This document shows, in pieces, positions 35,365 through 43,027 of a stretch of 51,745 nt of DNA. The notes beneath the pieces are model-generated. The model was not told the DNA's origin. It was given only the letters and a program-made list of their open reading frames with translations, and searched no databases. Both the position numbers and the translations under genes were made by a program. The DNA comes from a virus. Location: the IMG/VR virus record IMGVR_UViG_3300021373_001115, positions 1 through 51,745 of that record; one strand, 5' to 3'. Position 1 is the first letter of the stretch. Each line of letters begins with the position of its first letter.

Positions 35365-37566
35365 TTATCCTTCTATCGCTAATATGTAGGGCGTCAACAC
35401 AGCAAAAAGTGATCTATCGAAGGTCACACCCTCAATAATACCTGCGTCCCTGTTAATTAAAAGTTCTGATCCAATTCTGAAATCACCTTTGTGATCCGTA
35501 CTTGTAAAGTACACTTGTCCAGCATTGTTATCGTCAAATACAATTTCGTTCGCTTGAATTGGAATCGCACCTGTTCTCGGAGTATTATAGAATACTTCAG
35601 TGCCTGTTCCTATATATTCAAATGTAATCGAGCTAGCAACAATCAGACTTCTTTGGAAAAACTCCATTGTAGTCGAATCAACAATATCCTGATCCAAAGA
35701 CTCAAGAAGCGTGAGTGTTGCTGTATCACCATCTACTATAATTGTTGTAATTGTCGAAATGCTCGTTGTCACAATAGATTGTGTTGCGGGATCAATCGCT
35801 AATGCATTGATTTGATCTCGAAGATAGTTAATAGCGTCAACAGTTTCAGCTTCTTGCTCATTTACTACAACCGATGCGTTTGCTCTCTGATACGATGCAC
35901 CAGCAAGCGTAGAGTTATAATCTGTACCAAGCGCAAGATCTCGTATTACCGCATCAACAATCAAACCAACGTCTCGACTACACTTTGCTTCATCGTAATC
36001 AAGTGCTGGATATGTTGTGTTAATATATGTAATCACGTCCGCTTGAAGTGTTGCTTTTGCCGCTAAGATTGTGTTATAATCTGTCAAATCTACACCAGTA
36101 AAGTCTGGATCGACAACGGCAGGAAGATTGTCAAGATTGCCTGCTGTAATTACATCGATAATAATATCAACTAAGGCTTCAACACGATTAGTCTCTGTCT
36201 GACTAGCGGCTGCAGCATCTGTGTTCTGACCCATTGCTAGTTCTTGAACGATTTGTCCAAGCAAAGTTTTCAAATATTCATATGAGTTAATTGTTGCAGT
36301 AACTTGATCTGCGGGTAACTGACTAACCGCTCCAACAAAGTATGCCTGAGCAACAGAAAGGGTTGCTGTATTACCGCCATACAAAATATCATGAGTAAGT
36401 GCATCAACGATGTAATGAATATCTCTCTTACACTTACCGATGTTATACTCGATTTCCGGATAGTTTTCTTCAATGTATCTGACAGTCTTTTCTGACGCAA
36501 ATGTTCTATTGTTTTGAAGTTGCTGAGACGCATTTAATTCATTTACAGTAGAACCTGGTGCCGCAGGATATACAATGTTTTCAATTTCTTCTGTAACAAA
36601 AAGACCCGATGTGTTTTCTACTGTGTGATACTTGTCAATCCCCGCAAACTTAATAGCATCTCCGTATTTGGGTCGCTCTGTAACATCTTTTAACTCAATC
36701 ACACTCGTTGTTGCTCTAGCCAGTCCAGACGAAGTGGCTGTATATATGACACCACTCGTACCTGTTGCTCTCAACCCGTAAGTACCGAATGAGCAGTTTG
36801 AGTTTGTTAGAGAGCAGAATCCACCGTTTTCCGCTAGAATCCCATCTTCGCACGAAATCGTAAACTGAGATACAAGCTGAGCATATCCACGATTCAGAAG
36901 ATGAACGCCAATTCCGCCAAAGTTGATATTAGTGTATGCATCAGCAACCATTGAACGAAGACCGGAACAGTGATTGCCGTCGATTCTCATTCCTGTTCCG
37001 GTAGTTGTAATTGAACTACAGTTTTGAACATAAGGAGATGTTCGAATCTCGCCTGCTGATCCGTCTGGATTAAACGATACAGCCGCTGAAGGAGACACAT
37101 AGTCTCTAAACGTTACACCGGTGAAGTGAGATCCGTTATTTACATAAAAGAGATCGTTCGTTGACACTGAAGGACGAATATTTGTTGTGCGAAGATTGTC
37201 TCCGACAATCGCAACTCTTTCTGGGATGTTTACACCACCTGCGCTATTGTCTAGAACATGATCTCCGCTCTTTAGAAAAATAGTTGTGCCTGGTTGGGCA
37301 ACTGAGAGTGCTTGGTTAATTGTTGCGAAAGCTTCTGCAAGAGTCGTTCCATTGTTATCCGTATCGCTTCCAGTTTTCGAGACGTATAAGACATTATCAG
37401 TTCTCTCCGCTAAGCCTACTTCTCTGACGCTAATAGTTCCATCTTTATCACGAGTAAAGTACATCTTGCCATCATGAGTGTTGATAGCAATTTCACCAGT
37501 ATCAATCTGTGTTGTTGTTGGAACCCTTCCAGCAATGTCGCTTCTTTTGTGTCTTATTATTGACAT
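35365..37566 (-). CDS. Beta-helix tail fibre with helical repeats
   Basis: This is a 733-residue protein. Residues 1-50 (IIRHKRSDIAGRVPTTTQI, DTGEIAINTHDGKMYF) match the common phage fibre N-terminal attachment fold. Residues ~58-290 form a right-handed parallel beta-helix of pectate-lyase type, opening with YVSKTGSDTDNNGTTLAEAF and continuing with rungs such as GVTFRDYVSPSAAVSF and GTGMRIDGNHCSGLR. Such folds can bind or cut polysaccharide. No catalytic set could be assigned by eye. Residues ~365-400 and ~512-548 are two copies of a helical element (YNIGKCKRDIHYIVDAL and YDEAKCSRDVGLIVDAV) inserted in the C-terminal half. The end (FNTPRTGAIPIQANEIVFDD-like strand, GDFRIGSELLINRDAGIIEG) is a conserved capping domain. 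Confidence 0.83.
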   Translation of the reverse strand: MSIIRHKRSDIAGRVPTTTQIDTGEIAINTHDGKMYFTRDKDGTISVREVGLAERTDNVLYVSKTGSDTDNNGTTLAEAFATINQALSVAQPGTTIFLKSGDHVLDNSAGGVNIPERVAIVGDNLRTTNIRPSVSTNDLFYVNNGSHFTGVTFRDYVSPSAAVSFNPDGSAGEIRTSPYVQNCSSITTTGTGMRIDGNHCSGLRSMVADAYTNINFGGIGVHLLNRGYAQLVSQFTISCEDGILAENGGFCSLTNSNCSFGTYGLRATGTSGVIYTATSSGLARATTSVIELKDVTERPKYGDAIKFAGIDKYHTVENTSGLFVTEEIENIVYPAAPGSTVNELNASQQLQNNRTFASEKTVRYIEENYPEIEYNIGKCKRDIHYIVDALTHDILYGGNTATLSVAQAYFVGAVSQLPADQVTATINSYEYLKTLLGQIVQELAMGQNTDAAAASQTETNRVEALVDIIIDVITAGNLDNLPAVVDPDFTGVDLTDYNTILAAKATLQADVITYINTTYPALDYDEAKCSRDVGLIVDAVIRDLALGTDYNSTLAGASYQRANASVVVNEQEAETVDAINYLRDQINALAIDPATQSIVTTSISTITTIIVDGDTATLTLLESLDQDIVDSTTMEFFQRSLIVASSITFEYIGTGTEVFYNTPRTGAIPIQANEIVFDDNNAGQVYFTSTDHKGDFRIGSELLINRDAGIIEGVTFDRSLFAVLTPYILAIEG

Positions 37567-37611
37567 AATGTCTCTTTACCTGTATAATTGCTTTAGGCGC
37601 TAAAAAATGTA

Positions 37612-38313
37612 TTAATAGATTCCACCGTCAATATATGCTTCAAGTTCAGCTAATTGAGCAGTGTTGGGATCAGTCCCTGTAGTCCAGTAATCATTGTCTT
37701 CATCCCAAAAGAACGAGACATCAGGCTCAGCACCACGATTTACAATCAAGCCAGCGTCTTCGAAGGGAACAACTTGATTAGAAAGATCTTCATTCAGAGT
37801 GAAGAAAGGCCCAGTAAATAAGAAGTCATCAGCGTTGATTGTTCCACCAACAGTGATATCTCCTGTTAAGTTTAGCGTAGATGCTTCAATGTTTGTTGCT
37901 TTTACGTCTCCACCAACTTCGAGTTCAACAGTTGGGCTGAGATTATTAATCCCGACACGACCTTGAGAGTCTACGAGGAGTCTTGGAACACCTAATCCAT
38001 CCGCTAAAACAACATTCCCACTTGACGATGAAATGTCAAGCCCATTAGAGTTTCCGTTGAAATTACCAATAATGACGTTGTTTGATCCAGTGACCGCTTG
38101 CCCAGCGTTATTTCCAATAGCAATGTTATTTTGTCCAGAGACATTATTTGCTAGAGGAGATACGCCGTATACAAGATTGTTCGCAACTGGACCTTCACCA
38201 ACAGTAATACCGTTGATTGTCGCATCCTGTCCGATAGTAACAGCCTGACTGATCGTTGCGCCATTATTGACAACAAGACCATTTTTTACAATAAAATCTT
38301 GAAACGTAGCCAA
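37612..38313 (-). CDS. Short fibre-like structural protein
   Basis: This is a 233-residue protein built from the same modules as the giant fibres. It has an N-terminal MATFQDFIVKNGLVVNNGAT segment like fibre 4, and two or three YadA-like repeats at about 58-90 (NNIAIGNNAGQAVTG, NNVIIGNFNGNS). A DSQGRVGINNLSPTVELEVG motif and a LTGDITVGGTINADDFLF ... DAGLIVNRGAEPDVSFFWDE module complete it. The end (NTAQLAELEAYIDGGIY) is short, with no S74 domain. It has a late promoter about 30 bases upstream (38343-38350). It may be a base segment to which longer fibres join, or an independent short fibre; neither can be settled from the sequence. Confidence 0.78.
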   Translation of the reverse strand: MATFQDFIVKNGLVVNNGATISQAVTIGQDATINGITVGEGPVANNLVYGVSPLANNVSGQNNIAIGNNAGQAVTGSNNVIIGNFNGNSNGLDISSSSGNVVLADGLGVPRLLVDSQGRVGINNLSPTVELEVGGDVKATNIEASTLNLTGDITVGGTINADDFLFTGPFFTLNEDLSNQVVPFEDAGLIVNRGAEPDVSFFWDEDNDYWTTGTDPNTAQLAELEAYIDGGIY

Positions 38314-38342
38314 GGTTCCCTCTCCCCGTTGACCTTATGAAT

Positions 38343-38350
38343 TATTTATA
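38343..38350 (-). promoter_or_regulatory. T4-type late promoter at head of fibre cluster
   Basis: TATAAATA on the minus strand, 29 bases upstream of the ATG at 38313. It overlaps the stop codon of the upstream gene (38346-38348). It is the last exact consensus late promoter I found before the one at 11373, so it may serve a very long fibre operon. Confidence 0.75.
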
Positions 38351-38753
38351 CTAAAACTTCTATTCGACTAAATTTAATTGAAGTTCCTACAAAAAGCGGG
38401 CTAACAAGAAGCCTTACTTCATTTGAGTTTGTGTCAATATCTGCGTCAAAGGTGAACAATGGTTGTACAGGATCACTCAATATCTCACCGTAGACACTAA
38501 TAAAAGTTTCAGTTCCGTCATGTGTAAGATTCAACTCCAGCACATGAATTTCGTTGTTGTATGTTCCTTGAATCGCATACTTAGCAAATCTAACTGTATT
38601 AAGATCAAAGGAATCGAGCACTTGATTAGGAAGAATATTTTCAGTTGTAAATCCACCATTATTAAGTCCAAGTCCACCACCGCTTGCTCCAGCGGTGTAG
38701 TTTGTTACGACAATATTCTTTCTTGGGGCTACTGTAGCTTTAATATTTCCCAT
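38346..38753 (-). CDS. Small structural protein (135 residues)
   Basis: This is a 135-residue protein. A flexible N-terminus (KATVAPRKNIVVTNYTAGAS, then GGGLGLNNGGF) leads into a beta-sandwich-like domain with FDLNTVRFAKYAIQGTYNNE, VLELNLTHDGTETFISVYGE and a terminal LLVSPLFVGTSIKFSRIEVL. Single-domain proteins of this type recur in structural clusters of marine T4-like phages, and I know no specific function. It lies 11 bases after the 110-residue gene and is probably co-transcribed with it from the divergent late promoter at 39124-39131. Confidence 0.75.
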   Translation of the reverse strand: MGNIKATVAPRKNIVVTNYTAGASGGGLGLNNGGFTTENILPNQVLDSFDLNTVRFAKYAIQGTYNNEIHVLELNLTHDGTETFISVYGEILSDPVQPLFTFDADIDTNSNEVRLLVSPLFVGTSIKFSRIEVLV

Positions 38754-38764
38754 TATAGCTTACC

Positions 38765-39097
38765 TTAAATTCTAGTGATACCCGGTGTAACTGTCACAAC
38801 TCCTTCTACAACTCTTGTGATGTCTCCACCCAAAGAAGTCATCTCTACATCATATAGGTAACGACCGGGAACGATATCTACTGTCTGTGCAGAGTTTAAT
38901 GCCAGCGTGATCTGACCCGTTGCTCCGGTTTGGGCGGCGCTGAATGTGATCGCTGTTGTTGACGCATAGTTTTTACGCATTTGTGCGGCAACTGTATATC
39001 CCGACAAATCAAAAACTTCGCCGTCGATATCTGTAACGTCAATAGTTGCTGAAAAATCTGTGCCTTGATCAACGACAAGATTTGCTTTGATAGCCAT
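38765..39097 (-). CDS. Small structural protein (110 residues)
   Basis: This is a 110-residue, all-beta protein: IKANLVVDQGTDFSATIDVT, FDLSGYTVAAQMRKNYASTT, then GQITLALNSAQTVDIVPGRY and LYDVEMTSLGGDITRVVEGV. The strand pattern resembles the Ig-like N-terminal domain of phage baseplate upper proteins (BppU-type), an analogy I cannot confirm by eye. It is the first minus-strand gene of the unit that starts at the divergent late promoter, 27 bases downstream of the TATAAATA box. Confidence 0.75.
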   Translation of the reverse strand: MAIKANLVVDQGTDFSATIDVTDIDGEVFDLSGYTVAAQMRKNYASTTAITFSAAQTGATGQITLALNSAQTVDIVPGRYLYDVEMTSLGGDITRVVEGVVTVTPGITRI

Positions 39098-39123
39098 TGG
39101 GATCTCCTAAGTAATCATGATTA

Positions 39124-39131
39124 TATTTATA
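39124..39131 (-). promoter_or_regulatory. Late promoter, minus arm of palindromic pair
   Basis: The palindrome TATTTATAAATA (39124-39135) gives TATAAATA on the minus strand here, 27 bases upstream of the ATG at 39097. It overlaps the plus-strand box by four bases. Confidence 0.78.
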
Positions 39132-39135
39132 AATA
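39128..39135 (+). promoter_or_regulatory. Late promoter, plus arm of palindromic pair
   Basis: TATAAATA on the plus strand, 33 bases upstream of the ATG at 39169 of the only plus-strand gene. It forms the 12-base palindrome TATTTATAAATA with the minus-strand box. Confidence 0.8.
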
Positions 39136-39168
39136 CAATAAACCTTTCATTTAACAAAATGGATTCCT

Positions 39169-41673
39169 ATGTCTAGAAAATATCAAAAGTTTGGATTGAG
39201 AGCAGATAAAAATTTAGCTGATCTCTCGAATCCAATATCGGCTCTCACGAATCTGCTAGATAATATCTCAGTGTCCGGAGATGGATTTATTCCAGACGAT
39301 TTGCTAATCATCGACGGACTGAGAAACACTGCGATTAGTCCAGATGACTTTCGAGAGCTAGATGGTAGAGTCGTAACATTTACTCGACTTTCAGATGGTG
39401 CTAATCTTCCAGTAACACCGCTTCTAAGAATCCAAGATTTCATTAGTAACTTCCAAACAATCTTTGGTGATCCACCATTTATTGGTGGAGGTGACGGATT
39501 TTTAGCAAACTTTGTTCCTTCTACTCGGGTAACTCCAACAGCATCTGCAACAACAACTGGAAATAGTCAAGCAGTCGCTGTAACGGATAAAGACGATTTA
39601 GTCGGAACAGGAAATCTATTCTCGACTTATGTACCAGATCCCGCTGTAGAGCCAGGTCATCCATTTTTAAGACGAGATATTATTGGGCCAGAATTCTTTT
39701 GGGATAGAGGTATTTTTTCTTTTGATGGAAAGTTGCACCCAACATTTCCGGATGCATATGGTCTAATACAATGGACGGGATATATGTCCAGTGACTTCAG
39801 TTTCGTTTTTGAAACAACAGGTATGTTTTTAGTAGAAGAAGATACCTTGAATGACGGTAACTGGATAACAAAGAAGAACATTTACGATCAAACACGAGAA
39901 ATACCAATAGGTAATGTCACTGTCCAAACTGCTTATGATGGATCATCTACTGTCTTAAACTACGGAGATGATATTCGATACGTAGCTAGCGGAGATGTTA
40001 TCACCACAAACCCAGGCGGTACATATGATCCAAACACAGAATATACTGTAACTGCAATTGATGAAGTCGCTCAAACAATCACCGTCGAAGGGGATCTTGA
40101 TTTTGTTGGAGGGGGTGGAGGACAGACAATTCTTTATCATTACTTCGAAGTTGGTATTCAAGAAGTTAGGACAGGAATAATTTATATCACTCGTCCGAGG
40201 CTTGGACAAAGAACCAAGATAAGATTGACTTACTGGTTCCCACGTCCATCTGAATTGTCAATTCGACCCGGCGAGACTCCGGCAACCGACAACAAAGTGT
40301 ATCGCTCAAAGGTTTTACTTGAAGATCAAGGAAACGATGATAGATTTCCCTTTACTGACGTATACTCTATACCTGCGGGTAATCAAACTTTTAGTCAGTA
40401 CAGCTACAAAGTATTCGAAGACGTAAGAGCCCGGCCCATCAATCAAGACATGTCTGAGCAACTCGATGTAAACGGAGTTTTACTACTAGACTACACTCCA
40501 CCCCAAACAGCGGCGGAAAAAACACTGGGTGGAGTTTCAGTCACGCACAGAGGATTTGGGCGACTTGAATGTGCGACCGCTATCAACAGCGATATTAAAG
40601 AAGGCACTTGGATGCTAATTGATCTTGGTCAAGGATCTAGTTATGTTTACCAGGTGTTCAGTGTGCAAGAAGATCCGATTACTGGGCTTGACATCGTTTA
40701 CGTCGATACAGACGATACAAATCCTACGTTCGGCCCGTTTGCGTTAGATGGGGTCTATGATGTTGTGTTTTTCGACAATGCAGGATTGATTGGTCTATAC
40801 AATTACAATGGATCAACGGGTAGTGTCACTCAAATTACTGGAGGCCCGACTCCTTCGATTAGCGTTTCTGGAGATATTACTGGAACTTATACTCCGATTG
40901 AAAGAAACATGCTTGTTATCGGATATGCTCAGACGGCATCAGCAGGAAGTATTGTTGCGGGATCTCCACTTGGACCTAATGCTACGCCAGATCCGAGTGA
41001 TGTCGCAGGTGCTGTTACGATGACAACTCCCGTAGACACAAATCTACCAGGTGTGTCTTCTTTCGGAACATCAACATACGTGGTTGCAGTTTACTCCAAT
41101 GCGGGATTAAAAGATCAAACTGCTATCATTCCATGCGAAGGTGTATTAGGAAAAGAGTTGGTTGTAGCCTCGCCAGCTACATTCTTACCTTCGGGATCGT
41201 CAACTTTAACATTGACAGATACTGCTGGCTTAACCAATGGTGATTACGTTCAATTTGGAGATGCAATTCCAGCAGCAAGTAATGTTACACTTACTGTTGT
41301 CAATGGTACTGATATTACGTTAAGCTCGCCCACTTCGGAAGATATTCCAACGAACGTGACTATCGTATTTATTAGTCAATCATTCAACCCAGGCGGACAA
41401 TCAAAAGAGTTTTGTGTTATTCCACTAAACACAGCACCTCCTTTCGCTGGAACAAATACTGGACTCAGCACCACAGCATCTAATCCAAATTTAAAAGTGG
41501 GAACAAATAGTACAGACACCCCCGCAAACGTTGCGTGTAAACTAGCATTTAGTGAATTAGAAATTGATGATCCATCTGGTTCAACTGTAACACTTCTGGG
41601 AGGAACAACAACAGCGAATAATGTTGTTCCTATCGAATATGAAGGCGCAACTTTTAATCTACTAATACAGTAA
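39169..41673 (+). CDS. Large virion structural protein, only plus-strand gene
   Basis: This is an 834-residue protein. The N-terminus (KYQKFGLRADKNLADLSNPI, SALTNLLDNISVSGDGFIPD) resembles that of the 43028-45736 product (NRFLNDVDDKDEALQNLGIN, DLDAIRGI), suggesting a shared docking element. Residues ~150-360 are beta-rich, with EFFWDRGIFSFDGKL, IQWTGYMSSDFSFVFETTGM and RTGIIYITRPRLGQRTKIRL. The C-terminal third is Thr/Ser/Gly/Val-rich and fibre-like. It probably belongs to the baseplate or fibre-base apparatus, by context. The start is the ATG at 39169, with GGA 5 bases upstream; an ATG at 39159 is out of frame and stops after five codons. It ends exactly where the opposite-strand gene's stop begins (41673/41674), leaving no space for a separate terminator. 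Confidence 0.85.
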   Translation: MSRKYQKFGLRADKNLADLSNPISALTNLLDNISVSGDGFIPDDLLIIDGLRNTAISPDDFRELDGRVVTFTRLSDGANLPVTPLLRIQDFISNFQTIFGDPPFIGGGDGFLANFVPSTRVTPTASATTTGNSQAVAVTDKDDLVGTGNLFSTYVPDPAVEPGHPFLRRDIIGPEFFWDRGIFSFDGKLHPTFPDAYGLIQWTGYMSSDFSFVFETTGMFLVEEDTLNDGNWITKKNIYDQTREIPIGNVTVQTAYDGSSTVLNYGDDIRYVASGDVITTNPGGTYDPNTEYTVTAIDEVAQTITVEGDLDFVGGGGGQTILYHYFEVGIQEVRTGIIYITRPRLGQRTKIRLTYWFPRPSELSIRPGETPATDNKVYRSKVLLEDQGNDDRFPFTDVYSIPAGNQTFSQYSYKVFEDVRARPINQDMSEQLDVNGVLLLDYTPPQTAAEKTLGGVSVTHRGFGRLECATAINSDIKEGTWMLIDLGQGSSYVYQVFSVQEDPITGLDIVYVDTDDTNPTFGPFALDGVYDVVFFDNAGLIGLYNYNGSTGSVTQITGGPTPSISVSGDITGTYTPIERNMLVIGYAQTASAGSIVAGSPLGPNATPDPSDVAGAVTMTTPVDTNLPGVSSFGTSTYVVAVYSNAGLKDQTAIIPCEGVLGKELVVASPATFLPSGSSTLTLTDTAGLTNGDYVQFGDAIPAASNVTLTVVNGTDITLSSPTSEDIPTNVTIVFISQSFNPGGQSKEFCVIPLNTAPPFAGTNTGLSTTASNPNLKVGTNSTDTPANVACKLAFSELEIDDPSGSTVTLLGGTTTANNVVPIEYEGATFNLLIQ

Positions 41674-43014
41674 TTAAGCAGATTGTAATAGCAAGTAGTA
41701 AAGTTCCCCGTTAATCGTAGCGGGGAGCTTGTGCGTGTAATCGTTGATATTAATTGTAGACACAGACACTACGCCAACTCCACTGTTGAAAATAAACTCT
41801 GGCTGATTTCCCGTAGTAGGTTTAAAGCTAAGCTTGTTAATCTGAACGTCAACAATATTAATACCATCAGCATCTTGTTCCGTAAAGAGCCTATCAGTAG
41901 CAACATTAGGACCAGGTGTCGGACTTGGGTTATCCGCTCCCCAAGGATTTGACAAATCTGTAAACGCTTTAATTGCAGTGCCATCAATTCCTCGAATGAA
42001 CAAACCAGGTGCTGCGGGATTCACTATGTTGGCTGGAGGTGGACTTGGGTTCGATATTTCTAAGTTTATTCCACTAAAGTTTGCGAGAGAGATACTACCA
42101 TCAAAAGTGACGTTTGCGTTTAAAAGAGTATCCTTATTTGTAATAGGAACTCGACCTCTCTTATATGCAAACAGAGAAATTCTTTCTTGAATATAGGCAA
42201 TCTGCTCCCCTAGACTAAACTGATCAAACAGCGATGTAGACCCAGTTGCTTCATTTTCACCGTCAGCGCCCGGTGCGCCTTCTTCATCGTCTTGACTATT
42301 ACCTTCGAGAAATGCTACTCCAGTATCCGGTCGGGGCGTGTTTAAGTTAAACAGATCGCTTTGCGTAATAGAGTCTGATCGATTAATGTTTTTAAACGGC
42401 GCAGTCGGAACAAAGGGAAGATCTGTTGTTGTATCGATCAGAGAAAATCGAGTAAGCGTATCAGAGTCAGTTGCTCGATATTTGTAAGTAAATTCATCTG
42501 CCTCACCCTCATTCGCATAGGACACCAAAGTTCCTTCAGCGTATGGAACAATACCTTCTCCTATGATTACAATCTCACCATCTACGACTTCATAGTTGGG
42601 TGCATTAGGCCCAACGATTGTTCCTTCTCCAGAAGACGTTACAATATCTTGAGCGTCACCACCAGAAGTTCCCGCAACAGTCAAAGTAGTTTGTTGCGGC
42701 TGTCCACTGACAGTAAACGTCCCATCATTCAGACCGTCTACTGTTTCAGATATGACTATTGTGTCGCCATCATTGAGTACGAGGAAGTTTGCTGTATTTG
42801 ATACGATTGTATTGGGTGCGGTAAAAACAAAATCAGTTACTGCAATCGTAGGACTCTCTACTGCTTTGATTGAACTAACAGCACGAAGATTTCCATCGAA
42901 CAAAAGGATATCATTCGTGATACCGCTTCCTCCTAAGTTATCAAGGATGCCTCTGTCCGAAGCGCCCGTGTCACTTTCAAAGAAGTTATTTTGTATTACA
43001 AATCCTTGAGCCAT
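41674..43014 (-). CDS. Virion structural protein (446 residues)
   Basis: This is a 446-residue protein. The N-terminus (AQGFVIQNNFFESDTGASDR) is followed at about residues 60-118 by the small beta module seen elsewhere in the window (VLNDGDTIVISETVDGLNDG, TFTVSGQPQQTTLTVAG). A segment ADEFTYKYRATDSDTLTRFS and an acidic linker (GNSQDDEEGAPGADGENEA) precede a helix (GEQIAYIQERISLFAYKRGR) and a beta-rich C-terminus ending YTHKLPATINGELYYLLLQS. I do not recognise the family. It lies between the LRR protein (13-base gap) and the lone plus-strand gene, to which it is convergent with no gap. A baseplate or fibre-base role is inferred from context. Confidence 0.8.
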   Translation of the reverse strand: MAQGFVIQNNFFESDTGASDRGILDNLGGSGITNDILLFDGNLRAVSSIKAVESPTIAVTDFVFTAPNTIVSNTANFLVLNDGDTIVISETVDGLNDGTFTVSGQPQQTTLTVAGTSGGDAQDIVTSSGEGTIVGPNAPNYEVVDGEIVIIGEGIVPYAEGTLVSYANEGEADEFTYKYRATDSDTLTRFSLIDTTTDLPFVPTAPFKNINRSDSITQSDLFNLNTPRPDTGVAFLEGNSQDDEEGAPGADGENEATGSTSLFDQFSLGEQIAYIQERISLFAYKRGRVPITNKDTLLNANVTFDGSISLANFSGINLEISNPSPPPANIVNPAAPGLFIRGIDGTAIKAFTDLSNPWGADNPSPTPGPNVATDRLFTEQDADGINIVDVQINKLSFKPTTGNQPEFIFNSGVGVVSVSTININDYTHKLPATINGELYYLLLQSA

Positions 43015-43027
43015 TTTCGTATTCCGC

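Noticed and set aside
37600-37611. TATTAATA-like sequence upstream of the beta-helix fibre gene as a late promoter
   Set aside because: It differs from the consensus at more than one position and the neighbouring genes use exact boxes.
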